Counted from the first letter of the stretch, positions 52,034 through 60,147 are shown. The stretch is 64,000 bases of DNA from Lachnospiraceae bacterium (GCA_022792335.1 JAAWAV010000055.1:1-64000); one strand, 5' to 3'. Translations and numbers: made by a program. The notes: generated by a model not told the origin, from the sequence alone.

Positions 52034-52053
52034 AATCCTGCAGAAGCAGGATT
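52034..52053 (-). terminator. Terminator inside the dispersed repeat, copy 3
   Basis: AATCCTGC-TTCT-GCAGGATT followed by a seven-T run on the minus strand: a strong intrinsic terminator with no annotated gene ending before it other than the repeat region itself. Confidence 0.8.
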
Positions 52054-52226
52054 CTCCGCCAGCGGCGAGTTGCGTCAGCAACATTTTCTGCTCCGCCGCA
52101 GTACCTTCGCCTCGCTGGGGCAGACCCTTACGATCCCCTGGAGGGCTTTTGTCCTATGGGGAGCGGAGTTTCCTATGCAATAAAGTGGAACATTTTTGTT
52201 TCATAGGACGCACTTTTCTATAAAAC
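52034..52226 (-). repeat. Terminator-attached dispersed repeat, copy 3 (long form, ncRNA candidate)
   Basis: On the minus strand it reads hairpin GTTTTATAG...CTATGAAAC (52198-52226), AAAAATGTTCC, GGGTCTGCC, GGTACTGCGGCGGA, then GTTGC-TGAC-GCAAC (52069-52082), a GC-rich CTCGCC/GGCGGAG hairpin and the terminator at 52034-52053. Block order and hairpins match copy 2 (31410-31543) despite base changes. Together with the divIC terminator it fills the gap 51911-52287. Confidence 0.75.
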
Positions 52227-52232
52227 AAAAAT

Positions 52233-52273
52233 GCCTTTCCCTGTCCAGCGTATCAAGCCAGACAGGAAAAGGC
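52233..52273 (-). terminator. Rho-independent terminator of the yabP-yabQ-divIC operon
   Basis: A 13-bp stem (GCCTTTTCCTGTC / GACAGGGAAAGGC, one G-U pair) with a 15-base loop, followed on the minus strand by ATTTTTGTTTT. The T-tail merges into the hairpin of the dispersed repeat. Confidence 0.88.
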
Positions 52274-52287
52274 CCCTGTTTTGTTTT

Positions 52288-52599
52288 CTATTCTTCTTTT
52301 GGTTTTAAAAGCGTTTCCCCGGGATTTACAAGACCCAGCTTTGTCTTTGCAATCTCTTCTATGTATTTTTTCGTTTGCATATAAATTTCTCGCTCTTCCA
52401 GTTCTTCCGCTTTCTTTCGCTCTTCCTCAATCTGTCCCTGCAGCTCCGTCTCCCTCGCCCCATACCGGTTCTCTTTCGCCTGTAACGTCTTGGTCCTGTA
52501 AAATAAAACGCCACAAAAGAGAAACGTCACCAGAAGAATCCCCAGGACGACTGTTTTACTCTGTCTTCTGTATTCTTTCTTTTCTCTGCCTCCCGCCAC
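52288..52599 (-). CDS. divIC: Septum formation initiator DivIC/FtsB family
   Basis: Bitopic cell-division protein: basic cytoplasmic start, one membrane helix (about 17-34) and an extracellular coiled coil (about 35-75) followed by a conserved Y-I-E-E-I-A-K-T-K-L-G-L-V-N-P-G-E end. The 103-residue GTG start at 52597-52599 is five bases after CGGAGGG; a TTG at 52662 would add 21 basic residues but has no site. It overlaps the yabQ end by 44 bases. The conserved position after yabQ supports the assignment. Confidence 0.9.
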   Translation of the reverse strand: MAGGREKKEYRRQSKTVVLGILLVTFLFCGVLFYRTKTLQAKENRYGARETELQGQIEEERKKAEELEEREIYMQTKKYIEEIAKTKLGLVNPGETLLKPKEE

Positions 52600-53098
52600 G
52601 GCTTCCCTCCGTTTTTTCTGTCTTTTCTGATTTTTTCTTTGATTTTCTGTTCTCTTCGGCAATCTGGGGTCTCTTTCTATGTTTTTTCTTTTGGAGCAAG
52701 ATCTTCTTGCACTTTATTGTAAGCCATCTTCTCTGCTTTTTCAATAGCCGGCCTAAGATTTTTAGTGGAAAAGCAAGTCCTTTGACAACAAACCCAAGAG
52801 CCGTTCCCAGCCATTTGACAAGCAAGCGGCTCAAAGTAATATGGTAAAGCCACATTCCTGCGGCGGCTCCGGCCAGGGCATACCAACGGAGATTTCCGTC
52901 ATTCATGGAAAACAAGAGGAAAAACAGAGCAAAAGCAGCAAAAATCCAATACAGAAAATCCTCCACTGCCACGACAAAAGAAGCATGTCTGATTGCTGCT
53001 CTTGCAATGCGGAGAATGTCATATACTGCCGTCAGTCCCATCCCCCACAGCAAAGATACCAGTAGAAAATCCGCCTCCTGGTAAATCATACCACTCAT
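52556..53098 (-). CDS. yabQ: Spore cortex biosynthesis protein YabQ
   Basis: Membrane protein needed for spore cortex formation in Bacillus. The 180-residue product has helices at about 8-28, 40-62 and 68-86, a further hydrophobic stretch near 95-112 and a very basic C-terminal tail (K-K-K-H-R-K-R, K-S-K-K-K-S-E-K) that overlaps the divIC start. The yabP stop and yabQ start overlap by one base (TAATG). Confidence 0.9.
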   Translation of the reverse strand: MSGMIYQEADFLLVSLLWGMGLTAVYDILRIARAAIRHASFVVAVEDFLYWIFAAFALFFLLFSMNDGNLRWYALAGAAAGMWLYHITLSRLLVKWLGTALGFVVKGLAFPLKILGRLLKKQRRWLTIKCKKILLQKKKHRKRPQIAEENRKSKKKSEKTEKTEGSRGGRQRKERIQKTE

Positions 53099-53385
53099 TA
53101 TTTAAACAGGCGGCTTAAAAGGGATTCGCCCTGCGCCTTTCTGCCACGGCTTTCTGAATAGACAAAACTGTCCATCCTGCCTCCGATTTCTACTTCGCCC
53201 TGTTCCACTGTCAGACGGCTCACTTTCATATCCTCCCCCTTTACCGTCAGACGTCCAAGGGTCGTTTCCAGAATCACTTCTTTTTCATCAAAAGATATCA
53301 CGTCGTCCACGCCGCTTATGACCGCATAAGCCCGCTTATCCAGTGTCACCTTGTGAGGTTTTATTCTCTGCCTCTGTTCCTCCAT
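53098..53385 (-). CDS. yabP: Sporulation protein YabP
   Basis: A 95-residue protein of the YabP/YqfC family required for late sporulation, with the pattern V-I-S-F-D-E-K-E-V-I-L-E-T-T-x-G-x-L-x-V-K-G-E-D and L-x-V-E-Q-G-E-V-E-I-G-G. In Bacillus it is made in the mother cell under sigma-E; I see no clear sigma-E promoter here. It forms one overlapping unit with yabQ and divIC. Confidence 0.93.
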   Translation of the reverse strand: MEEQRQRIKPHKVTLDKRAYAVISGVDDVISFDEKEVILETTLGRLTVKGEDMKVSRLTVEQGEVEIGGRMDSFVYSESRGRKAQGESLLSRLFK

Positions 53386-53447
53386 TCCCCGTCGCTCCCT
53401 TCCGCATATCCTACCTGGATTCTATGCAGAAAAAAGAGGGCCTATGC

Positions 53448-53687
53448 CTACAGGTAACGGAACATTTCCCCGGCATCCTCTTTTTTTGTGCTCTCCTGTA
53501 CTTTCAGGACCTCCGCCTTTACGAAGCGGTTTCCAAACTGTACTTCGATCACGTCCCCCTCTTTGATGTTTAAGGAGGCCCTGGCCTGTTTCCCATTGAC
53601 AAATACACGGCCGCTGTCGCAGGCCTCATTTGCCACAGTCCGTCGCTTAATAATCCGCGAAACTTTTAAATATTTATCCAGTCTCAT
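53448..53687 (-). CDS. rqcP: RqcP (YabO/Hsp15-like S4-domain) ribosome-quality-control protein
   Basis: A 79-residue S4 RNA-binding protein (M-R-L-D-K-Y-L-K-V-S-R-I-I-K-R-R-T at the start, G-R-V-F-V-N-G-K-Q-A motif). In Firmicutes it stabilises P-site tRNA on obstructed 50S subunits and supports C-terminal alanine tailing with RqcH. AGAAGGAG precedes the ATG. It lies between hup and yabP, its conserved place. Confidence 0.93.
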   Translation of the reverse strand: MRLDKYLKVSRIIKRRTVANEACDSGRVFVNGKQARASLNIKEGDVIEVQFGNRFVKAEVLKVQESTKKEDAGEMFRYL

Positions 53688-53746
53688 CTTCTGCTCCTTC
53701 TGTCCAAATCGAGTAGGGAAAATTTATCTTCCCCCACTCGCCGCGC

Positions 53747-53789
53747 GGCCCGTGCACCACTTCAGTGGTATGTTTCCTCTGCACGGGCC
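53747..53789 (-). repeat. Hairpin between hup and rqcP
   Basis: GGCCCGTGCA and its complement (53747-53756 and 53780-53789) enclose an inner CCACT-GA-AGTGG hairpin. It lies just after the hup terminator and about 60 bases before rqcP; no T-run follows, so it is a leader structure of rqcP or a processed 3' element. Confidence 0.5.
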
Positions 53790-53803
53790 TCAGCATAAAA
53801 ATG

Positions 53804-53829
53804 AACTGCCGCAGATATCTGCGGCAGTT
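53804..53829 (-). terminator. Terminator of hup
   Basis: A perfect 26-bp palindrome (AACTGCCGCAGAT and its complement) followed on the minus strand by CATTTTTATG, 24 bases beyond the hup stop. Confidence 0.85.
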
Positions 53830-53852
53830 TCGTGTAATCGTTCAAAACCTGA

Positions 53853-54128
53853 TCAGCCGTTTACCTTGTCCTTAAGGGCTTTTCCAACCTTGAAACGCGG
53901 CATCCTGGAAGCCGCAATCTTCATGGTCTCACCGGTTCTCGGATTTCTTCCGTCTCTTTCAGCTCTCTCAGATACCTCGAAAGTACCAAAGCCGACAAGC
54001 TGTACTCTCTCCCCCTTTACCAGTTCGTCACTGATGACGTCAATCAATGCGGATACAGCCTTTTCAGCATCTTTTTTGGACAGCTCGGCCTGCTCGGCCA
54101 CCGCTGCAATCAATTCAGTTTTGTTCAT
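53853..54128 (-). CDS. hup: DNA-binding protein HU
   Basis: Small histone-like dimer that bends DNA. The 91-residue length, M-N-K-T-E-L-I start, G-F-G-T-F-E (about 47-52), G-R-N-P-R-T-G (about 60-66) and P-x-F-K-x-G-K-x-L-K end are all typical. GTAGGAGG lies ahead of the ATG. It has its own strong promoter (54181-54209) and terminator, so it is expressed as a single gene within the sporulation block. Confidence 0.97.
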   Translation of the reverse strand: MNKTELIAAVAEQAELSKKDAEKAVSALIDVISDELVKGERVQLVGFGTFEVSERAERDGRNPRTGETMKIAASRMPRFKVGKALKDKVNG

Positions 54129-54180
54129 AATAACTGTTCCTCCTACGGTTGTTCCTAGAAATCAATATTACTCTCCATTA

Positions 54181-54209
54181 TTTATAAACTGATACGAGCG
54201 TTTTGTCAA
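54181..54209 (-). promoter_or_regulatory. Strong sigma-A promoter of hup
   Basis: TTGACA (54204-54209), 17-base spacer, TATAAA (54181-54186) on the minus strand, about 50 bases before hup. Confidence 0.82.
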
Positions 54210-54276
54210 GAAAATTCCTCTATTCCTGAAACTTTCCGGCGTTTCCTGAAGTCTTAACCCCGGCCATTTTCTGCCC

Positions 54277-54687
54277 CTATAAACGAATCCCCCGTTTTTT
54301 GGCTTCCTTCTCCTGACGTTTGATTTCGTCCCAACGAGACTTGCTCTCCTCCGCCGTCTCATAGCTTTCTCCGCCAAATACATGAGGATGGCGCCGAATC
54401 ATCTTCCGGCACAGAACAGAAATAACCTCTTCCACAGTAAACTCTCCGGCCTCTTCTGCAATTCGGCTGTGAAGCATAACCTGTAAAAGGATGTCTCCAA
54501 GCTCCTCACAGAGATTTTCCATATCTTTGTGTTCAATGGCTTCTAAAACTTCATCGCACTCGTCCTGCAAACACTTTTTCATCGACTCATGAGTCTGGGC
54601 CCTGTCCCAGGGACAGCCGTGCTCTGAGCGGAGCGTGGCGATGATTTCCTTCAATTCCTCAAACGTGTAACTTTCTTTTGTCTCCAT
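54277..54687 (-). CDS. mazG: Nucleoside triphosphate pyrophosphohydrolase MazG
   Basis: House-cleaning enzyme that hydrolyses NTPs/dNTPs to monophosphates. The 136-residue protein is a single MazG domain: H-G-C-P-W-D (about 23-28), the metal cluster E-x-x-E ... E-E-L-G-D-I-L, and R-R-H-P-H-V-F-G. It lacks the N-terminal methylase domain of the Bacillus YabN fusion and the second MazG repeat of Escherichia coli. ATG at 54685-54687 after AGGAGG; longer upstream frame overlaps spoVT. Located after spoVT as in Bacillus. Confidence 0.94.
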   Translation of the reverse strand: METKESYTFEELKEIIATLRSEHGCPWDRAQTHESMKKCLQDECDEVLEAIEHKDMENLCEELGDILLQVMLHSRIAEEAGEFTVEEVISVLCRKMIRRHPHVFGGESYETAEESKSRWDEIKRQEKEAKKRGIRL

Positions 54688-54771
54688 TGTTTTATCCTCC
54701 TGGGATAAGCATACTGCTTTTTCTGCTGAATAGCAAGACTGGGATTCCCGAAGGAGGTAACGCATTTCACG

Positions 54772-55320
54772 TCAGCTTTCCATCTGCCTTCCCAGAAAAC
54801 CGGCTGCTGTCAGGGCAAGCTTTTGCTCCAGAGTCCCCATCTTATATTTGGGATCCTTAGAGAGCAAAAGTACAGAGCCAATGGCGTCTCCCTCGCAGAG
54901 AATCACTGCAGTCACTTCTCCGGAATATTCTTCCGCATCCTCGTCTGTCACCGGAATAAACTGCCCTTCCTCTTTGCCCGCTGTCACATTGTTTCTGTTG
55001 AGAATGGACTGCTCCAGCGCCTTGCTGATCCCCTTCTGCAGAAGCTCCTTTTTCGCTCCGCCCGCCACTGCGATCACCTGGTCTCTGTCAGTAACACAGA
55101 CTGCAAGCCCCGTAGACTGGGCCAGGGCGTCCGCATACTGCTTCGCAAAATTCCCAAGCTCCGCCATGGGAGAATATTTTTTCAGGATAATCTCGCCTTC
55201 CCTGTCTGTAAAAATCTCTAAGGGCGTGCCTTCTCTGAGCCGCAAAGTCCGGCGAATTTCCTTTGGAATTACCACCCGGCCCAAGTCGTCTATCCTTCTC
55301 ACGATTCCTGTTGCTTTCAT
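54772..55320 (-). CDS. spoVT: Stage V sporulation protein T (AbrB-family regulator)
   Basis: Forespore transcription regulator that tunes sigma-G genes. The 182-residue protein has an N-terminal AbrB swapped-hairpin DNA-binding domain (T-G-I-V-R-R-I-D-D-L-G-R-V-V-I-P-K-E, about 4-22) and a C-terminal GAF-like domain (about 55-180). ATG at 55318-55320 follows GGAGG; the upstream frame runs into the promoter. A sigma-G-like promoter lies just ahead. Confidence 0.95.
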   Translation of the reverse strand: MKATGIVRRIDDLGRVVIPKEIRRTLRLREGTPLEIFTDREGEIILKKYSPMAELGNFAKQYADALAQSTGLAVCVTDRDQVIAVAGGAKKELLQKGISKALEQSILNRNNVTAGKEEGQFIPVTDEDAEEYSGEVTAVILCEGDAIGSVLLLSKDPKYKMGTLEQKLALTAAGFLGRQMES

Positions 55321-55364
55321 AATAAAATTCCTCCGTTTATCCATACTGGTATTTTGCGTGATAC

Positions 55365-55393
55365 TAGTATTTGTAAACGAAGGAATTTTATAC
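55365..55393 (-). promoter_or_regulatory. Possible forespore (sigma-G-type) promoter of spoVT
   Basis: On the minus strand GTATA (55389-55393), 17-base spacer, AATACTA (55365-55371), close to the sigma-G pattern gnATA / CATnnTA and about 45 bases before the start codon. Bacillus spoVT is sigma-G dependent, which fits. The remainder of 55394-55636 is AT-rich without a gene. Confidence 0.45.
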
Positions 55394-55636
55394 CTCACAA
55401 AGTACTGAATAACAATAACGCATCTCTAAAGGGATATTTTGATACATGCCAAATGATAACAATGGCTTTGAAAAAGATATCTTGTAAAGAATCTAATATT
55501 TTCTTCCGGCATCTACCACAATTAATTTAATTCATTCCATCTTTCCCTTGTATAAATCCGTACTTTTCCACCTTAAAGCCACAATATTCCGGATTTTTGC
55601 AAAAAATGTGACGCTCCATCTAATAAATAATCTAAT

Positions 55637-55672
55637 AAAATCTAATTTTCTTTCCTCTATAAATTAGATTTT
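55637..55672 (-). terminator. AT-rich terminator-like inverted repeat at the end of the AlbA_2 gene
   Basis: A 12-bp perfect repeat AAAATCTAATTT/AAATTAGATTTT (55637-55648 and 55661-55672) spanning the stop codon; TCTAAT is repeated twice more just beyond (about 55619-55636). Confidence 0.5.
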
Positions 55673-57366
55673 ACTAATATCCAATTTCCCGTTCTAAGGT
55701 TATTTGAATCTAATGTGATCACGCCTTCTTTTCTTAATGCCTGCAATAAATTCTGTACCTTAATTAATTTTTGTCTGGCATCCATCGTATCTGGCAGTTT
55801 ATCTCTCAATAATATCAGAAAATCCTTCTTTTTTCCACTTCCATATGTCTCAAGATAGTTTATAATCCATTTCTTATAAGCTTCTTCATTAAATCCTCTA
55901 TTTTTTACATATTGTGCTTTCTCTTCTTCATTGGCGGCCAATGAAGCTGAAATATAGATATTTGGCATCTTCCCCTCAATCACCTTCAGTCTCCGCAGAT
56001 ACTTTACTACGTCTTTTGATATAGATTCGTGTTTCTGCACACGATCCATCAGATAAACAGTGGTTAAATCAAAATCCGGATTTTGGAACAAAACCTGTGT
56101 GTAATTTTCGTCCAATACTTTTCCATACACTGTAACCTTGACCTGTTGTCGAATATTTAAATCATAATCTGGCAATGGGAAATATTTTTCCTGTTGTATT
56201 CTAAAAACTCTACGAATCCCCATCGTTTGTGTATCAATCATATTCAATTTGACCATCGTTTCAGCTAAAAGCTGATTCCGATAAAAAGGCGGATTATAAC
56301 TTGCCTTTAAAATTGGCTCCACACTTCCCGGCAAAAAAGTTCCTGGATTTATCAAAACGATATAATCTTCAAATTCATTCAGATAAATGCGCCCGCCAAG
56401 AGAATAGTCTGAATGGACAATACAATTATTCATCAGCTCTCGCAACAGCCACATATCATATTGCTTTGTCTCTGTTGGAAAAAGCGTTAGTTGATTGGGC
56501 ATATAGCGATATGTCAGATTACGTATTTGAGAAAAAATGCGATCACTCAAAGTAAGAAAAGGAATTTTAAATATTTCATAATCCTGAATATCATTTTTGT
56601 GATTGAATAATCGCCATGAGGCTTCTGGCACGGTTGTAAAAAGATAGTCATAATCCTCATTGCCTAGCAAAAGCATAGCAGCATTAGTAAGTTTTCCATT
56701 TTGCATTAATTTTAATTTTGTCAAAAACTCCTCGTCCGTCATTCTGTCAACCTCTTCAACGATATAAGGGCGATTCATTTTTTCTTTGTATTTTTCCCTT
56801 GCTATTTTCAAAGCCTCTTTATTCAAGCATTGAATAGATGCTCCTTCCAAAAATTGCTTTGACCAATCTTTTTTCTCCTGTCCTCTAATCCGGTCCAGTT
56901 CTTCCACAGAAAGTGCGCCTAATGACTCACCGTTTCTTCCATAAAAATGATCCTGCCACCCCGTTGGAATTGCCGTTGCCGCCGCTGGAATTTGAAACAT
57001 AATTACCCGTTTTTCTTCTTCACGAACGGTTGGATATATCTCAATAATATCAATAAAGGAAATTCCTCCGGTAGTCCCAATAGCAATCTCCTGTTTTAAA
57101 GTATCTAGTCCTTTTGTATTTCTATAATCACTTCCAACAATCTCTCTTGTTTTATTCTTCACACCAAAAACAAGCCAGCCAAACTGAAGATTTTTCAGAT
57201 TTGCCTCATTACTGATGGCAGAAAAATACTTCCCTATTTTATCTTTATCATAATCCTTTCCAGCTTCCTTAAACTCCACTACCTCATTTTCCCAATTGTC
57301 AATTAGGTCCCTTAAAACACTCAGCATATCAGACTCTTTAGCCTTATCCCCTGAAAAAAAAAACAT
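55657..57366 (-). CDS. AlbA_2 domain/HATPase_c_4 (Schlafen-like) putative regulator or defence protein
   Basis: A 569-residue protein. The N-terminal part (about 10-135) is an AlbA_2 DNA/RNA-binding-like domain (E-N-E-V-V-E-F-K-E-A, F-S-A-I-S-N-E-A-N, G-W-L-V-F-G-V). A GHKL-like HATPase_c_4 domain follows (about 300-420: L-L-R-E-L-M-N-N-C-I-V-H-S-D-Y, I-x-N-P-G-T-F). The C-terminal 80 residues look like a winged helix (R-K-E-G-V-I-T-L-D-S). Such proteins are annotated as transcriptional regulators, and Schlafen-like AlbA_2 proteins occur in antiphage loci. The ATG at 57364-57366 follows AAAGGAGGAG. The gene is clearly more AT-rich than its neighbours, suggesting transfer. Confidence 0.82.
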   Translation of the reverse strand: MFFFSGDKAKESDMLSVLRDLIDNWENEVVEFKEAGKDYDKDKIGKYFSAISNEANLKNLQFGWLVFGVKNKTREIVGSDYRNTKGLDTLKQEIAIGTTGGISFIDIIEIYPTVREEEKRVIMFQIPAAATAIPTGWQDHFYGRNGESLGALSVEELDRIRGQEKKDWSKQFLEGASIQCLNKEALKIAREKYKEKMNRPYIVEEVDRMTDEEFLTKLKLMQNGKLTNAAMLLLGNEDYDYLFTTVPEASWRLFNHKNDIQDYEIFKIPFLTLSDRIFSQIRNLTYRYMPNQLTLFPTETKQYDMWLLRELMNNCIVHSDYSLGGRIYLNEFEDYIVLINPGTFLPGSVEPILKASYNPPFYRNQLLAETMVKLNMIDTQTMGIRRVFRIQQEKYFPLPDYDLNIRQQVKVTVYGKVLDENYTQVLFQNPDFDLTTVYLMDRVQKHESISKDVVKYLRRLKVIEGKMPNIYISASLAANEEEKAQYVKNRGFNEEAYKKWIINYLETYGSGKKKDFLILLRDKLPDTMDARQKLIKVQNLLQALRKEGVITLDSNNLRTGNWILVKSNL

Positions 57367-57421
57367 AGCTCCTCCTTTCCTCAATTTCTCTAGTAAGTCA
57401 TCCGTGTATTTCCGTAATTTT

Positions 57422-57470
57422 TAGCACAATGTTTTAACAATATGCTACCATGGAGTCATCTTGATTTCAA
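57422..57470 (-). promoter_or_regulatory. Promoter and overlapping dyad ahead of the AlbA_2 gene
   Basis: TTGAAA (57465-57470), 17-base spacer, TAGCAT (57442-57447) with TG one base upstream of the -10. An imperfect 26-bp dyad TAGCA...TGCTA (57422-57447; 10 of 13 positions symmetric) covers the -10 and start site, a suitable place for autorepression. Confidence 0.5.
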
Positions 57471-57575
57471 TCAAATAACTTTTCATTTCTGACCGAAATA
57501 CTATTAGAATACCTTCCCTCTCCTCAAAGTCTATCCGGATTTCGGTATTTCTCTGTCGCGGTTAAATATCTGCCT

Positions 57576-59159
57576 CTATACGCGGTAAAAGCCATAAAAT
57601 CCTCCCGGAACTGTCACGGTTTTGTCTTTGATGACAATCTCCCCGCCAAAAATGCGAAGCGGCTCCGGCAGATGCTTTGGCAAGGCAGAATTGACTCCTT
57701 TCTGACTCTCGCCACACCACAGGTCACAGTCAAAAGAAACCGACCTGTGGGAAGGATTTAAAATTACAAGAATCCGCTCCTCCCTCATGCTTCTCAGATA
57801 TACCAAAGGATATGCATTCTTTTCGACGTAGATAAAATCAATATCTCCCCAGCTCTTAAGCGCCGGGTGTTCCTGGCGGAATGCAATCAGCGCTTTTACT
57901 TCCTGGTAAAGAGAATCCCGAGCTGCCATCTGTTTTTCCACCGTCGGGCGATCCGTCGCCGGATCCAATGGAACATACAGCTTTTCTTCCCCAGCCAGGC
58001 TGAAACCTGCGTTTATGGAGCTGTCCCACTGCATAGGAGAGCGGGCGCCGGTTCTATCATACCCGCCTTCTACAGAAGTAAGCCCCTCCACATAGCGCAT
58101 ACCGATCTCGTCGCCGTAATAAATAAAAGGCGCCCCTGGCATGGAAAGCAGGAATGCAAACGCCACCTTAAGCTCTTCTCCGTGGAGTGTTCTGGCCAGT
58201 CTCGCCATATCGTGATTGCCGGAAGGAATACAGATCAACCCTTTCCGACAGGTTTTCTCATAATTTTCTTTATAAATCCGGACAAATTCTGAGACATCGC
58301 CCTTTCCCCGGCCGGAAAAATACGGCTCCTCGCACCGGAACAAATCATTATAATGAGAAGGTCCGAAATGAAGCAGAAAGTCCATATGGAAGCCTCCCTC
58401 CAGGGATTTATCCGGCTCTCCCCATTCGGAAATCATCACCGCTTCCGGAAATTCCCTGTCCAAAAAGGCCCGTATTTCCTGCCATAGCTTTATGGTTCCC
58501 TTTCCGTTTTCATCCTGCTTTACCAGCGATCCGGCCATATCCACCCGGAAGCCGTCACAGCCTACGGTCAGCCAAAACCGCATAATCCTCTTGAGCTCTT
58601 CCAGTGTCGCCCTTGGTCCGGGAGCATCCATATCCTGCTGCCAGGAGCGTTCCGGCCGGTAATATCCATAGTTTAGCGCCGGCTGGTTGGAGAAGAAATT
58701 GACTGCGCAGGAACCGTCCCTGTCGGAAATCCCTCGAAGAGCGCCCATCCCCTCCGGTACTTCCCAGATGTTGTCCGTCCAGATGTAGCGATCGGTATAC
58801 GCATTCTTCTCCGCCTTCATGGACTCCTGAAACCATCCGTGCTCCACAGAAGTATGACCCGGTACCAGGTCCAAAAGAATATGCATATCCCGGTCATGGA
58901 TTTCGTCAATCAGCTTTTTCAGATCGTCGTTGGTCCCGTACCGGGGCGCTACTTTGTAATAATCAGAAACATCATAACCGGCATCCCCAAAAGGAGACTC
59001 AAAACAGGGATTCATCCAGACAGCGTTGCAGCCCAGATCTTTTATGTAGTCCAGCTTCTCCCGGATCCCGTTGAAATCTCCGATTCCGTCGCTGTTTGTA
59101 TCCTTAAAAGACTGGGGATAGATTTCATAAAACACTGCATCGTCAAGCCACTTTGCCAT
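57576..59159 (-). CDS. GH13 alpha-glucosidase (oligo-1,6-glucosidase/trehalose-6-phosphate hydrolase-like)
   Basis: A 527-residue cytoplasmic exo-glucosidase of the GH13 alpha-glucosidase type. Barrel motifs: D-L-V-P-G-H-T (region I), G-F-R-V-D-M-A (II, nucleophile Asp), I-S-E-W-G (III, acid/base Glu), G-N-H-D (IV); the calcium-like D-x-N-x-D-G-x-G-D loop (D-T-N-S-D-G-I-G-D, about 20-28) is present. The family's usual P-N-N-W insertion in domain B differs, so the exact substrate is uncertain. AAGGAG precedes the ATG. It follows a small kinase gene by 89 bases; together they may form a sugar-use pair. Confidence 0.9.
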   Translation of the reverse strand: MAKWLDDAVFYEIYPQSFKDTNSDGIGDFNGIREKLDYIKDLGCNAVWMNPCFESPFGDAGYDVSDYYKVAPRYGTNDDLKKLIDEIHDRDMHILLDLVPGHTSVEHGWFQESMKAEKNAYTDRYIWTDNIWEVPEGMGALRGISDRDGSCAVNFFSNQPALNYGYYRPERSWQQDMDAPGPRATLEELKRIMRFWLTVGCDGFRVDMAGSLVKQDENGKGTIKLWQEIRAFLDREFPEAVMISEWGEPDKSLEGGFHMDFLLHFGPSHYNDLFRCEEPYFSGRGKGDVSEFVRIYKENYEKTCRKGLICIPSGNHDMARLARTLHGEELKVAFAFLLSMPGAPFIYYGDEIGMRYVEGLTSVEGGYDRTGARSPMQWDSSINAGFSLAGEEKLYVPLDPATDRPTVEKQMAARDSLYQEVKALIAFRQEHPALKSWGDIDFIYVEKNAYPLVYLRSMREERILVILNPSHRSVSFDCDLWCGESQKGVNSALPKHLPEPLRIFGGEIVIKDKTVTVPGGFYGFYRV

Positions 59160-59248
59160 ATCAAATTCTCCTTTTCCTCATCTCAAATCCAAGTATTGTA
59201 TGTCTGTTCGCGCCGCGTATCCGCCCGTACCGCATATCCAGCCTTTCC

Positions 59249-60001
59249 TCACGGCCACCTTCCGGATACATAGGTATAATTCCCGTCCTCTTCCAGACGC
59301 AAAGTGATATCTCCTTCCACAGACCGTTCCATACAAAGTCGAACATTGGGAAGGTCGTTGCTTTCGACCATGTATCTCGCCTCTTCCAAAGGCACTCCAT
59401 TGCCAGCCCGCCGCCAGACAAGTCTCTCCCTCACATCCTCCTCCTTTGCCAGAATCCGTATCGTATAATCTGCGTCATGTTTCAGATCCCTCCACCCTTC
59501 TTCGTCAAGAAGCAGATAGTTTCCCTCAATGATCACAAGATCGCCTTCCATCCAAACTGCGTTGTCCACCGGGTCATGGATCTTCCGGTTATATTCCGGC
59601 CAGGGACATACCTTTTCTGTCCGTATCCGAAAAAGCCGTTTCCGAAAAGCTTCCAGATCAAAGCTCACTGGCGCCCCTTTCACCAAAGTCATGGGAATCT
59701 CCTCCCCGTCCCGAAAAACGGTATGGGAAAGCAAGTATTCCTGATAATGATGAAACCCGTCCATTCCCGCTGCCGTCACAGGAATCAGTTCCGGCCTTTC
59801 TCTGGAAAGTCCTGCAAGGAATTTTACCAGCGTACTTTTCCCTGTTGCGGGCGGAGCCGCAAGAAACACGATAAGACGCCGTCCAAGCTCCCTCTGCATC
59901 CGGCAAAGCCCGGATAATAATGGCAGAAATATGGTCTCTACCGTTTTATCTGAGTACTCCGCCTCAACCAGAAGGCCGTTGATTTCCATCCTGCGTTTCA
60001 T
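59249..60001 (-). CDS. P-loop nucleoside/sugar kinase family protein (uridine kinase/PanK-like)
   Basis: A 250-residue P-loop kinase with Walker A A-P-P-A-T-G-K-S-T (about 49-57), the substrate loop M-D-G-F-H (about 80-84), the P-E-Y-N-R segment, I-I-E-G-N-Y-L-L (about 158-165) and a lid R-L-V-W-R-R. This is the pattern of the uridine kinase/phosphoribulokinase superfamily group that includes YggC/FrcK-like proteins; the substrate (nucleoside, pantothenate or fructose) cannot be told from sequence alone. GAGGTGG precedes the ATG. Next to a GH13 glucosidase. Confidence 0.85.
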   Translation of the reverse strand: MKRRMEINGLLVEAEYSDKTVETIFLPLLSGLCRMQRELGRRLIVFLAAPPATGKSTLVKFLAGLSRERPELIPVTAAGMDGFHHYQEYLLSHTVFRDGEEIPMTLVKGAPVSFDLEAFRKRLFRIRTEKVCPWPEYNRKIHDPVDNAVWMEGDLVIIEGNYLLLDEEGWRDLKHDADYTIRILAKEEDVRERLVWRRAGNGVPLEEARYMVESNDLPNVRLCMERSVEGDITLRLEEDGNYTYVSGRWP

Positions 60002-60024
60002 ATCTTTCCACCTCGATTATCAAC

Positions 60025-60054
60025 AAGGCAGCCAATCTCTCAACTGGCTGCCTT
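60025..60054 (-). terminator. Hairpin between prsA and the kinase gene
   Basis: A 10-bp stem AAGGCAGCCA/TGGCTGCCTT (60025-60034 and 60045-60054). The minus strand continues TTGTTGAT, a poor T-run, and the kinase begins 24 bases later, so it may be a weak terminator or a leader hairpin. Confidence 0.45.
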
Positions 60055-60147
60055 CTCTCTCTGTTAATTCTGTTAAATTTTTTTACTGTAAAGCTATGGC
60101 CAAGCAGGTTCGGACCCTCTCTGTTCCTGTCCCTTCGGGCATCGATA

